From positions 186,001 to 250,000 of the forward strand of contig NZ_JABUZG010000084.1 in NCBI RefSeq assembly GCF_014897815.1: a DNA stretch of 64,000 nucleotides, written 5' to 3'. This stretch comes from Psychrobacter sp. PG1 (lineage in GTDB: Bacteria > Pseudomonadota > Gammaproteobacteria > Pseudomonadales > Moraxellaceae). Shown in pieces: positions 9,168 to 18,650 of the stretch. The notes under the pieces were generated by a model. That model did no database searches, had not been told where the DNA came from, and worked only from the letters and a program-made list of their open reading frames with translations. Both the position numbers and the translations under genes were made by a program. Within the stretch, counting starts at the first letter, position 1, and each line of letters opens with the position of its first letter.

Positions 9168-12100
9168 TAGCTAAGCCCCGTCACTTTCTTTAATGCTTTA
9201 CCAAATTTAGGGTAGTTTACTTTTACACCATCATCTAGGTCTATCTCTATTTGTTTGGTCGCTAATGGATAGAGTACGTCGCGCTCATAATCTTCCATCT
9301 CTGTGATCATTTTGTTAGTGATATCTAGCTTTTTTTGTGCTTTTGTTTTTTCACTTTGGCTTTGACTGGCACTAATATTGATCATAGTAAGCTGGTCTTT
9401 ATAAGCATTAAGCTTAGTACGGAATTCGCGTAGATAGTCATTGAGTACGATACTTACCGTATCTGGCTGATAGCGATGCATGTAGATAAGCGCACTAAAG
9501 CTACCACTAGTGAATAGCCAATATATTGGACGTTTCTTATAACGTTTTACGTGATCGTCATAGAAGTCTTTTAGGAAATAGTCACGAATATCACGTGGCT
9601 TGTCATTCTTGCCAAGCGACTGCTCAATGAATTGCATATTGCTTTCATACTGCTCTTCACCAAAAGCCACTTTGATGAATTTACGGAAGCGCTCAACAAT
9701 ATCATCGCTGAACCAGCCATCATCTAAAATAGGAATAACGTTGTTTTTATCAGGCATGAAACTTGGATTAGGTATCTGTTCAAAATACTGCTCTATTTTG
9801 TCACCTTGATTGGCAAGTATCAGCCCAGGCTTGTCTAAGCTATAGCGACCAAACATACAGCCAACGGCATACGAGATCAGCTCACGCATGGTATCAGCTA
9901 GCAATAGCGCCTCTAGCTCATCGTCTGTCTTATCGCCACCATAGCGATAATACGGATTACAGGTCAGAGTAATCTCTTTAAGAGGTACTTCTGGAGTTAA
10001 CTCATCTTGCAGACCATAGGCGTCAATAAAAATACGATTATTTTCTTCTTCTAACCGCTTCATGTCATCGGTCATTTGTTGCCAATGAGTGCGTAGCTCT
10101 TTATAGGTATCCGATAATTTTGACTGGCGATATTTGCTTTCAAGCAGTGGTAAGGTAGTAAAATCCCATGAGTCTTCGTAAGAATCCCAGTCCTTTTTTG
10201 ATAAAAGCACCATGCTCTCAATATAAGAAAAGTTTTCCTGAGTTTCACTTAACGGAATTTTAGCTACTATACCTCCATTGAAATCTAAAGTAGGCGACAT
10301 TGCTGATAAGAAATAATAAGCAGCTTTAGAATTTAATAATCCAAGTAAAGTATGTTTATCACTTAAAGTTATAGGGAAAAGCATCTGCCCTTTAGTATCA
10401 AATAAAGATCCATAACCATTGTCTCTAAGTGAAAATTCATCTGAAGATAGTGATGACCATGTTAAACCATCTTTAAAATAAAAATCCTGATTCCAGCATT
10501 TGGAATTATTGCGAGTTATTTTCCCAGCTTCTAAGTCATTTCTTTTTTTCTCTTTTATGTCATACCCATCATTTTTCCAGTTGATCGAATAGTCTTTATT
10601 ACCATACCACTTGCGGTAACCACCACCTTTATTTAGAGGAAACCATTTTGCTTCAGACTTAACGGATTCTTCTCTATTTCTACATGAAGGTTCAAAATGA
10701 CCTATACTAACTTCATACCAAAATCTCAGGAATAGATCGTTGTTACCAGTTTGCAGTCCTGCTCTAAAAACCGCACTATCACTTAATGGTTTATTTTTGA
10801 AACAACTTATAGAGTTTTCACTAATCCAATAAGCAATTGGTTTGCCAGGTATCTCGTTAAAGCGATTAACGGAAGTTTTGAATATTAATTCATCTTCAAT
10901 GTTATTTGCAATTCTTTTAATTAATGTATACTTCGCTCTTTCCGAGCTTCCATCTACTAGTCTTAAGTAGCTACCAATATATTCTAGATTGGGTGTATTA
11001 GCTAAAACAAATGCCGTAGTTTGAACTTTTTCCCCACTAATAGTATCAAAAGCTCGTGAGCCAAAATGAGCCATCGATAATATAGTATTACTCTTTAGAA
11101 TGCCCTCCCTAAGCCTTTCGTAAGAAGATATAAACATCCAACTATGCATAGTAATCATTGCAATTAGTCCATGCTCTATCGTAAGGCTTATGCTACGTTC
11201 AATGAACATAGCAAATAAATCATACTTACTATTAAAATATTCTTTTTCAGCCCATTTTTTTAGCCTAACGTTCATACCTCCGCCACCCATATATGGTGGA
11301 TTAGCAACGACAATATGATATTGTGGACTTAAATAATCTGCTTGTTTTAAAAGCTTAAGTACCTTTTGATGAGTATGACCTAAAAATAACTGCCCTGAGA
11401 CATCAGTCGCTTCCAACTGCTCTAAAATTTCAGCAACATTTTTTAGCTTTGGTCTGATCAAAGAACCAAAATTATCGACCTCATCAAACTGGCGCAGCGT
11501 TTCCTCTAAGTCAGCGGTAAATATATCACGGCCGATAAAGTCCATATACTCATCTAACTCATCGTCATCAAAACTGATCGGCTCAAGCACACAGATATTT
11601 GGACGTACGCCTGTATTGAAGAATCGACGATGACGATCACGTGCTTTCATAGTCAATGCAAAAGCCGCCAACTCACCAGCTCGTTCATCAATCTCAATAC
11701 CGTACAAGTTATGCGTTAAGATAAGCGAAGGTATGTCTGCTGCACCATAGCCTTGCTCTTCATAGATCGCGTATAGCAGATCAAACGCATAAGTCAGCAT
11801 GTGACCTGAGCCACATGCTGGATCGCAAATTTTAAGATCTTCTGGACGCGCTACCTTGAGATAATCAGAGTCATCATTATCATCAGCAGGCTTTATATAG
11901 TATTCCATGCTGTCTGCTAACTTGGACTCTGGATGATTCAGCAACCATAATCGCCCAAGCGAGTTCTCTACCAAATAACGTACGATCCAATGTGGCGTGA
12001 ATAGCTGAGTAGCCGCTGGAATATTTTCTGGTGTCACTTTCTCATTTTTCTTTAATCTTGCAAATACATCATCTTTTTTATCTGATATGTAAAACTGATA

Positions 12101-12700
12101 CAACCAACCAATGACTTCAACGTCTTTACAAGCGCTTGCTGGCATGGCTTCACGCATATCAGTTAATACTGAGCTACTGGACAGCAAGTCATCAGGCATT
12201 AGCAACTCTGTATAGTCGTCGATACGCTGGAATAAGAATGGCATGGACTCATGCCATTGATTACAGTATGCGACCAGTAGCAGACGATAAACTTCTGCTT
12301 CAGGATTTTGACTGGGCGCTCTGCCATTTAACAGATTGAGGATTTGCTCACGGACTGGTTCTGATACCACTCGCTCATCAATGTCTCCAGCCTTTGCCAG
12401 CGCCAGTACTTCAGGTTGAGTATCATCGGCAGCAGCAGAGACCACGAGGCTGCGGTTATAGCGATTCATATCCATGAAGCGAAGGGCACAGAAACGGTTG
12501 AACCAGATGTATGCGATACGCTCGACGATTTCCTGTTCGGACTGCTGCTTGATTAGCTCCTCTAGCTTTTTAACAGCGATAGGATTCTCACGTCTGGCTA
12601 AACTTTCTTCTGCGCGTACAAATTTGAGCTTAGTAGCGACTTGCTCAATCAAAGTGACACGTGCCTGTTGAGCAAATTTTTTGAGTTTGGTCGTTTCCAT
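9167..12700 (-). CDS. pglX: PglX, BREX adenine-specific DNA methyltransferase
   Basis: Methylates host DNA at the BREX site (N6-adenine in type 1 systems) so that self can be told from phage. The SAM-binding motif I is in DPACGSGHMLTYAFDLL (about residue 292) and the catalytic NPPY motif is in VVANPPYMGGGGMN (about 467). The 1177-residue length is normal. The C-terminal half, which sets target recognition, is the least conserved and its recognition sequence cannot be read from the protein. No homopolymer or short tandem repeat likely to switch the gene on and off is visible. Stop and start codons overlap with pglZ, and the gene abuts brxC. Confidence 0.95.
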   Translation of the reverse strand: METTKLKKFAQQARVTLIEQVATKLKFVRAEESLARRENPIAVKKLEELIKQQSEQEIVERIAYIWFNRFCALRFMDMNRYNRSLVVSAAADDTQPEVLALAKAGDIDERVVSEPVREQILNLLNGRAPSQNPEAEVYRLLLVAYCNQWHESMPFLFQRIDDYTELLMPDDLLSSSSVLTDMREAMPASACKDVEVIGWLYQFYISDKKDDVFARLKKNEKVTPENIPAATQLFTPHWIVRYLVENSLGRLWLLNHPESKLADSMEYYIKPADDNDDSDYLKVARPEDLKICDPACGSGHMLTYAFDLLYAIYEEQGYGAADIPSLILTHNLYGIEIDERAGELAAFALTMKARDRHRRFFNTGVRPNICVLEPISFDDDELDEYMDFIGRDIFTADLEETLRQFDEVDNFGSLIRPKLKNVAEILEQLEATDVSGQLFLGHTHQKVLKLLKQADYLSPQYHIVVANPPYMGGGGMNVRLKKWAEKEYFNSKYDLFAMFIERSISLTIEHGLIAMITMHSWMFISSYERLREGILKSNTILSMAHFGSRAFDTISGEKVQTTAFVLANTPNLEYIGSYLRLVDGSSERAKYTLIKRIANNIEDELIFKTSVNRFNEIPGKPIAYWISENSISCFKNKPLSDSAVFRAGLQTGNNDLFLRFWYEVSIGHFEPSCRNREESVKSEAKWFPLNKGGGYRKWYGNKDYSINWKNDGYDIKEKKRNDLEAGKITRNNSKCWNQDFYFKDGLTWSSLSSDEFSLRDNGYGSLFDTKGQMLFPITLSDKHTLLGLLNSKAAYYFLSAMSPTLDFNGGIVAKIPLSETQENFSYIESMVLLSKKDWDSYEDSWDFTTLPLLESKYRQSKLSDTYKELRTHWQQMTDDMKRLEEENNRIFIDAYGLQDELTPEVPLKEITLTCNPYYRYGGDKTDDELEALLLADTMRELISYAVGCMFGRYSLDKPGLILANQGDKIEQYFEQIPNPSFMPDKNNVIPILDDGWFSDDIVERFRKFIKVAFGEEQYESNMQFIEQSLGKNDKPRDIRDYFLKDFYDDHVKRYKKRPIYWLFTSGSFSALIYMHRYQPDTVSIVLNDYLREFRTKLNAYKDQLTMINISASQSQSEKTKAQKKLDITNKMITEMEDYERDVLYPLATKQIEIDLDDGVKVNYPKFGKALKKVTGLS

Positions 12701-15700
12701 TAGATATAGATCCTTTTACCTTTACGTATTTCGCTGAGCAGTGCCTCACTCATCGCCTCTAGATAACGCTCTACATCGGTCTCGTTCTCTATCCAAGCTC
12801 GATCGTAATCCACCCTGATTTTGTTTGAGTTGATATACTCATTTTTAGGCTCACTCACCTGTTTAGGCTCAGATAGCGCAGACACTTGTGATTGGTCTTT
12901 ATCACTCTTATCACCGTTGTTAGTACTTACCTTTGCAGGCGTTGGTGGTGGCTTGGGCGTTGCCATTACTACCATTTTCTGCAATAAAGTTGCATAGCCC
13001 TTGTCTTCAAAGTATCGCAATCTATCATTAATAACGGCAATCAGCTTCTCTTCATTCACCTTATCAATCAGTTGTGTATAAGGAGCGTCAAGTTCTGCCT
13101 GTCTGATATCTGGAAGTTTTTTATACTCATCCATCTCTTGCATACGCGACTGCATTTGTTTAAGCGCTTCAATCGATTGGCTACGAGCTTCCTGTAGGGC
13201 ATCATTGACCTTGTCTTTCAAGCTGCCTAATAGCACTTTGACCTGTTGGATCTTACTGCCTTTATATATAGAGGTATCGTTTAGACTGGCCTCAAGCACC
13301 CTCACCTGTTCTCTTTCGATATAATCAAAGTTCGCTGATTGATCTTTCAAGAAATTTTGAGTGTTATCATATATTTCTCTTTGAGAACCATTCATAAAAT
13401 TGTAAATAGGATCTATCAGCTGCTCTTTGATCTTCAGAAGCTCATCTTCAATATCTTCGTTAAGGTCAGTTAAAAACCATGCGTAGGATGATTTTGAAAG
13501 CTTTTTGATTTGCTGAATAGCGGGATCTAATGCACTCAAGAAAGGATATCGTGCGGACTGTGCATACCAACCCTCCAAATCTTGTAACATCTCTTTGAAT
13601 GCATCAATCGTTTCATTGCCTAGTGCTTTTGCCTCATTATTACTAGCAGGCTTAGCAAAAAAGTCTTCATAAAACTCTTTGAGATGACGAACTTGTGACG
13701 AAGAAAAGTCAACTTGGGGCTCTAATACCAGGTTGCTTTGACGTTGACTATTTACTAAGGCACGCGCAAGCTCTCTATCCTCAAGTATGCTGCCATCCAT
13801 TCGAACTTCGACCTTGCCATTTACACATAACTTTGCAAGGGTGCTGAGTACAGCGGCGTATGACCATCCGTATGGTTTTTTTTCAAACTGTTCTAACAAC
13901 CCTTTTACTGTCGTCCGTATAGCCGCACTAGCATTTCTTTGGATAAAAGATAATACATCACGCTCTGGCTCAGCTAATGCGGTCGTATCGTCACCCAGCA
14001 TGTCTTGTTGGGTAGAGTCGAGAATCTTGGCAACATCAGCCTCTGTGTAAGATACATCGCGTAACATACGTAGATGTGGATATGCTCTAGAAACAAGCTC
14101 ATGGAAGCCTTTTTCAATACGTAACTGGGCATCTTCTGAGCTAATATTTAGCTCCGTACCTGCTACGAGCAACTTTGCCTGACTCATGAGACTTTTTATT
14201 CGCTGTAGCAACTCGGCCTGACGCTTAGTATTTTGTTGTCCTTTCTCGCCTAAGATACGTTTTACCGTCTCTTGCTGAGCAATAGAATAGTTTTGCTTGA
14301 CATATTTCTCTGTACGTTTGTACATCGTTATATCACTCATCAAGCGAGAGTCGGCTGGCAGGATTACAAATAATTCATCGCTAGAAAAGGTAGATTTATT
14401 AGACATCATCTCTTCATTTTCAGCATGCTCATAAAACGGGCTGATGACATTGATACCTATCTCGTATTCACGACCATATAACTTATCATCAAGCTTTCGT
14501 GAATAAGAATAGTCTTGTCCTTGGCTACCTGATGCGCCGCTACTGTAACGAATCTTGCGATTTTTAATCACTTGATCAAAGATTATGCTTTCAAGCTCAG
14601 TGGCAACATCAGCTGCTTCCACTTCTGTATTTTTTATTTCTTCTTCAATATCTTTTTCTTCGTCCGTCAAATACTCGTACATATCTCCTGTACGTTGTAC
14701 ATAGGTCTCGTCCTCTAGTAGATTAAGCGCCTCTTCAACACGCTGACGAAGTACAGCTACATCCTCACCAAAGCTACTTAGCATTAAGACACAGATATTA
14801 CGAATTGTGGATTTGAATCCATCAACATATTTCACTAAAAACAATGCTTTTAATACCTGTACTGCAAATTTATTATCTAAATGGGTTTCTGCATTGATAA
14901 CAGCTCGTTGAATGTTGGACTTCAATGCGGTACGAATACCTTCAAACATTAAATCAAAAGTTGCTAGCTGACCTATGTCATGATCACCTACTTTTATTGC
15001 TACTTGTTGAAACACACCCAACATCGAACGCTCACCAACTGAGCTATGCTTACCCTCAAAAGCATTATGTAAGGATAGATCAGCAATCGCAGACTGAAAC
15101 AAGCTGAACTGGTAAGGGATGAATGGATAGCTATTTATAAAGTGTTCTTTGTCTTTAAAATTTCTATATGTCTGTGATCCATCAGCGAAATCAAACAGCG
15201 TTTTAAAATTGTTTGACTGATTATCATATATGCCAGATAGCAACTGAGCGCCTTCATCAGTCTTAACGAGGAGACGCTTTTGGATAACTTCTGCTACGTT
15301 GGCACTGGTTAGCTTCATACGGTTAGCAAAGCGAGCTTGAATTTTTGAAAAGTCATTACTTTGTTGCTTGCCCATCTCACCAACAACAGTCCCCATATCT
15401 TCTTGGGCGGTTACAATAATCCAAGAACGCCCACGAGACTTGGTCGCTAAGCTCTCAGCGATAGTCTGAAGGTTGGTCATAAGCTTAACGTTTTCAGCTA
15501 TATATTGCCCCACCTCATCAACAAAGAAGTTTAGACGAAACTCAGTGTAGCCATTTTCTTTAATCTGACGCTCAATATAATCATCAACTTGAGAAGCGAA
15601 ATCTTCAATCGATACATGATACTGACTACGGTATTTATCTAAAATACCCATAGCTAGCGCCTGATCTTCTCCAGTAACCTGACTATAAGCTTGAGCAATA

Positions 15701-16305
15701 TTCTTTGCTTCAAGTATTGCCTGCTCACGTCCTTTTTCCCAAGGCTTATTAGCGATAGATTCATATGCCTCTTTGAAGCTACCATAAAGTTTTCGACTAT
15801 CGAGGTCACGTTCAAACTGAGCAATATGTCCCTGCTTACCGTAGTAGCCACACATTTCATCGAAAACTTTAACAAATACTGCCAATAAAGCATCAACCTG
15901 TGTCTTACTAATAACATCTGCTTTTTGGTCAATGTTAAACAAAATGCTTTTAGAGGGAATCGCAACCGCGTTTGTGATACCAGAGCTCAATGCATCATTA
16001 TCACCACACTTAGGCAAGAATAACTCCAGTGCCGATGTGTTATCTATTTGGCGATTCTCAAGTAATAGCGCCAACATTTTCAATAAGTGTGATTTTCCCG
16101 AACCAAAAAACCCAGAAAGCCAGACACCATTAGCAACCTGATAGTCATTGTAAGCATCGAAAAATGATATTAGACGATTTTCTACTTCATCTGTTAATAC
16201 ATACTCTTCTAACTCTAGGCGTAGGCTGGCTTCATCATCAGCTTTAATTACACCTTCAATTGGACGGTTTACTGGTTTTTGAAATATTGTTTTAAGGGCA
16301 GTCAT
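12700..16305 (-). CDS. brxC: BrxC, BREX AAA+ ATPase
   Basis: Large P-loop ATPase of BREX (DUF499/BrxC class). The Walker A box is in GFFGSGKSHLLKML (about residue 68). The N-terminus KTIFQKPVNRPIEGVIKADD and the EEYVLTDEVE stretch are typical for BrxC. I place the start at the ATG at 16305 (MTALKTIF), 10 bp after the brxB stop; a longer frame to 16386 would overlap brxB and add 27 residues that do not look like the family. That gives 1201 residues, the usual size. The long middle contains coiled-coil stretches. It lies between brxB and pglX in the canonical order. Confidence 0.94.
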   Translation of the reverse strand: MTALKTIFQKPVNRPIEGVIKADDEASLRLELEEYVLTDEVENRLISFFDAYNDYQVANGVWLSGFFGSGKSHLLKMLALLLENRQIDNTSALELFLPKCGDNDALSSGITNAVAIPSKSILFNIDQKADVISKTQVDALLAVFVKVFDEMCGYYGKQGHIAQFERDLDSRKLYGSFKEAYESIANKPWEKGREQAILEAKNIAQAYSQVTGEDQALAMGILDKYRSQYHVSIEDFASQVDDYIERQIKENGYTEFRLNFFVDEVGQYIAENVKLMTNLQTIAESLATKSRGRSWIIVTAQEDMGTVVGEMGKQQSNDFSKIQARFANRMKLTSANVAEVIQKRLLVKTDEGAQLLSGIYDNQSNNFKTLFDFADGSQTYRNFKDKEHFINSYPFIPYQFSLFQSAIADLSLHNAFEGKHSSVGERSMLGVFQQVAIKVGDHDIGQLATFDLMFEGIRTALKSNIQRAVINAETHLDNKFAVQVLKALFLVKYVDGFKSTIRNICVLMLSSFGEDVAVLRQRVEEALNLLEDETYVQRTGDMYEYLTDEEKDIEEEIKNTEVEAADVATELESIIFDQVIKNRKIRYSSGASGSQGQDYSYSRKLDDKLYGREYEIGINVISPFYEHAENEEMMSNKSTFSSDELFVILPADSRLMSDITMYKRTEKYVKQNYSIAQQETVKRILGEKGQQNTKRQAELLQRIKSLMSQAKLLVAGTELNISSEDAQLRIEKGFHELVSRAYPHLRMLRDVSYTEADVAKILDSTQQDMLGDDTTALAEPERDVLSFIQRNASAAIRTTVKGLLEQFEKKPYGWSYAAVLSTLAKLCVNGKVEVRMDGSILEDRELARALVNSQRQSNLVLEPQVDFSSSQVRHLKEFYEDFFAKPASNNEAKALGNETIDAFKEMLQDLEGWYAQSARYPFLSALDPAIQQIKKLSKSSYAWFLTDLNEDIEDELLKIKEQLIDPIYNFMNGSQREIYDNTQNFLKDQSANFDYIEREQVRVLEASLNDTSIYKGSKIQQVKVLLGSLKDKVNDALQEARSQSIEALKQMQSRMQEMDEYKKLPDIRQAELDAPYTQLIDKVNEEKLIAVINDRLRYFEDKGYATLLQKMVVMATPKPPPTPAKVSTNNGDKSDKDQSQVSALSEPKQVSEPKNEYINSNKIRVDYDRAWIENETDVERYLEAMSEALLSEIRKGKRIYI

Positions 16306-16315
16306 ATCTGTCTCA

Positions 16316-16927
16316 TTATGCTTCACAGTGATAAATGTTGAATGCTCGATAGTATTTGTCATCATGCAGTCTGCCAAATAAATCAAGCGATGCGCCAGAC
16401 TCTAAAGAATGAGTGTAGGCTCCTGGAAAAAAGATAACGGTTGGTTTTTCTTTGGCTGTACTTTGTAAGTTATTCAAAACGTTATGCGAACGTATATACG
16501 GGAAAACCTCACCAACACCTGATAGAAAAAGAACATCGTATTCTGTACTACTTAGCTTCTTAGCAATCGCTGGTGCCAAATGAGACTCAGGATCTAAGAC
16601 TCCTTGAAGCAACTCTTTCAGCTGTTCTTTGTCAATCTGCTGTTCCATTTCTAGTATCTGATCAAAAATTTCGCGTTCTTTGAGTAGCTCTATAGACAGA
16701 TCGTACAAATTTATAGCCAAGATATTGATACCATTTTTCTGTAACTGCTTAGTTAATTGGTCTTCAAGACGCAGCATCTCGTTTGATTCTTCAGGCCTAA
16801 AAGGACAAATGAAAAATGGAACCTCATTCCCTAGGCCTTGCATCTTAAGGAAATTCTCACTTGAAATGACAGAAAAAAGATGATCATAACTTTTTTTATC
16901 ACATGCTTGTACGTTGCTCATAGTCAT
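16316..16927 (-). CDS. brxB: BrxB, BREX DUF1788-family protein
   Basis: A 203-residue protein with the BrxB features: VPFFICPFRPEESNEM, NILAINLYDLSIELLKE, SSTEYDVLFLSGVGEVFPYIRSH and VIFFPGAYTHS near the end. BrxB is a small, invariant partner in type 1 BREX with no known enzymatic activity. It starts 12 bp after brxA; MTM and MSN starts are both possible, and the exact one does not matter for the family call. Confidence 0.92.
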   Translation of the reverse strand: MTMSNVQACDKKSYDHLFSVISSENFLKMQGLGNEVPFFICPFRPEESNEMLRLEDQLTKQLQKNGINILAINLYDLSIELLKEREIFDQILEMEQQIDKEQLKELLQGVLDPESHLAPAIAKKLSSTEYDVLFLSGVGEVFPYIRSHNVLNNLQSTAKEKPTVIFFPGAYTHSLESGASLDLFGRLHDDKYYRAFNIYHCEA

Positions 16928-16939
16928 GACAGCACTTCC

Positions 16940-17539
16940 TTATATTGCATTTTCAGAAATCGTGAAGTATTTGATATCTCTACTACCATTACGCTTTATC
17001 GTTTCTATTAGTCTTGAGCTCAACATAGTGGCTTGAATATTATTTTTGCTGTCTAAGAAATTGGCATCACGAAGCATTTTAAATAATACCTGTCTAAGCT
17101 TTTTCCTGGTACTGACACTTAAACTATCAAGCTCACTATGCCAATCACACTTTCTATTCAGAAACGTATCAAAATCTGAGTGTTGAAGATCTGGTTTGAA
17201 AGTGATAAAGCGCTCTCGTAGCACTTCAGTAGCAAAATCAGCGATAAACTGATAATAACGACAAATCGCAATCCACAGCATATAGGCTTGATCTTGGTAC
17301 TCAGACTCTGTAAGTAACGTAAGCTCTTCAATATTAAGTGTACTCAAGCGAGCTATAATTTCATGGCTTAAGCGTTTAAGTGTACTTAATGCTCTAGATT
17401 GAAGTAAATTCTCAGCAATCACTTTGTCTTTCACTAAATCCCAGTCGCCTACTTCAAGATATAACTTGGCTATCGTTACTGACTCTGTCTGAAGTAGCGC
17501 ACCAGCTGTAAATGACATGTTGTATTTTTGGCTATTCAT
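16940..17539 (-). CDS. brxA: BrxA, BREX DUF1819-family protein
   Basis: First gene of the BREX operon; 199 residues, matching the DUF1819/BrxA length. The N-terminal MSFTAGALLQTESVTIAKLYLE and the helical middle (ARLSTLNIEELTLL, YMLWIAICRYYQFIADF) are family-like. BrxA is a small winged-helix DNA-binding protein in other BREX systems. An AGG lies about 10 bp upstream of the ATG, and the leader carries a duplicated ttaacctgc motif. The next gene on this strand upstream is 390 bp away, so the operon promoter must be in that gap. Confidence 0.92.
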   Translation of the reverse strand: MNSQKYNMSFTAGALLQTESVTIAKLYLEVGDWDLVKDKVIAENLLQSRALSTLKRLSHEIIARLSTLNIEELTLLTESEYQDQAYMLWIAICRYYQFIADFATEVLRERFITFKPDLQHSDFDTFLNRKCDWHSELDSLSVSTRKKLRQVLFKMLRDANFLDSKNNIQATMLSSRLIETIKRNGSRDIKYFTISENAI

Positions 17540-17545
17540 CTATTT

Positions 17546-17574
17546 TTAACCTGCTTAAAAAACGCTTAACCTGC
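17546..17574 (-). promoter_or_regulatory. Duplicated ttaacctgc motif in BREX leader
   Basis: The 9-mer ttaacctgc occurs at 17546-17554 and 17566-17574, 20 bp apart (about two helical turns, so the same face of DNA), within 40 bp of the brxA start. This could be an operator. It may also be chance. Confidence 0.3.
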
Positions 17575-17738
17575 ATATAGAGGTTGATCGTTTTGGATAA
17601 TGCTTATTGTTTATTGCTATAAGGTAACGCAGGCCAGTATTGTACATGGTTCTGTATATTGCTTAAACATTATGTGTATAACTGAGATATGCTGAAGAAA
17701 CTGTAGAGGTAACCTAAAAACTCAATAAAGAGCTTACC

Positions 17739-17855
17739 ATGATTAAGAAAACTAGAACTTATGGCACAGAATTTAAAGCAGAAGTCGTTAAGAATATAGC
17801 GGACAATAACGGTAATATTTCAGCGACTGCAAAACAGCTAGGCACAGCCATGTAA
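17739..17855 (+). pseudogene. IS3-family transposase OrfA remnant
   Basis: A 38-residue frame beginning MIKKTRTYGTEFKAEVVKN with AKQLGTA matches the helix-turn-helix start of IS3/IS911-type OrfA, then stops. Degenerate sequence in the same style (NQGRLIGTEQYGP) continues in another frame to about 17930. It is a dead fragment just outside the BREX operon; no inverted repeats or second open reading frame were found. Confidence 0.6.
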
Positions 17856-17930
17856 ACGTTATCCAACTGTCATAATCAAGGCAGGCTTATCGGCACGGAA
17901 CAATATGGTCCGCTTATGGCGATTCTTCTG

Positions 17931-18638
17931 TTATCTGTTTAATAAAACGTATTCATCACAACTAGGCTTATCGCCATTATCACAAGCTTTACTATACCAA
18001 TCTCTTGACTGCTTTTTATCTTGAAGAACACCTCTGCCCTCAAAGTACATTAAGCCCAGACTGTTTTGAGCTAAAGCATATCCTTGATTGGCCGCCTTCA
18101 AATACCATTTAGCTGCTTTTACATCATCTTTACTAAAGCCAGTACCTTTTTCGTACATATCGCCAATATTATTTTGAGCTCCGGCATCTCCTTGATAGGC
18201 AGCTTTTAAATACCAATTCATCGCCTGATTATAATCTTGTCTAACGCCTCGACCGTTATGGTACATCCATCCAAGATTATACTGCGCATCACCATACCCT
18301 TGATTAGCGGCTTTCCTGTACCACTCAACTGCTTTAACAGAATCTTGACTAACGCCGTCAGCATGCTCGTACATCCATCCAATATTAAATTGAGCCGATG
18401 CATTGCCCTGTTCTGCTGCCTTCTGATACCACTCAAATGCTTTAGCAGTGTCTTGGGCAACACCATTCCCTTCGTCGTACATCACACCAAGGTTAAATTG
18501 AGCTGACGCATTCCCTTGATTAGCTAGTAAACTCGTCGTATTAAAGTCTGCTGCAATAACAGGTGCTGCAAGCCCTACTGACAATCCAAAAATTATTAAC
18601 CTGTAAAGAAACATCTGTCTTACTGTTTGTAGATTCAT
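17931..18638 (-). CDS. Secreted Sel1-repeat protein
   Basis: A signal peptide (about residues 1-29, ending VIAADF) is followed by about five Sel1/TPR-like repeats of 36 residues. Each has the AQFNLGVMYDEGNGV.QD...A.EWYQKAA pattern and together they fill nearly the whole protein; the final repeat has CDNGDKPSC. Sel1 proteins are protein-protein scaffolds. It lies 12 bp after the membrane-protein gene at 18651-19733 on the same strand, so the two probably form an operon. Cellular place: periplasm. The partner is unknown. Confidence 0.85.
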   Translation of the reverse strand: MNLQTVRQMFLYRLIIFGLSVGLAAPVIAADFNTTSLLANQGNASAQFNLGVMYDEGNGVAQDTAKAFEWYQKAAEQGNASAQFNIGWMYEHADGVSQDSVKAVEWYRKAANQGYGDAQYNLGWMYHNGRGVRQDYNQAMNWYLKAAYQGDAGAQNNIGDMYEKGTGFSKDDVKAAKWYLKAANQGYALAQNSLGLMYFEGRGVLQDKKQSRDWYSKACDNGDKPSCDEYVLLNR

Positions 18639-18650
18639 ACTTTTTCCTTT

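Noticed and set aside
15654..15965. Open frame inside brxC on the same strand
   Set aside because: It is a shifted reading of brxC codons with no ribosome site or protein-like composition.
16306..16386. N-terminal extension of brxC overlapping brxB
   Set aside because: The extra 27 residues overlap brxB and precede the family-typical start at 16305.
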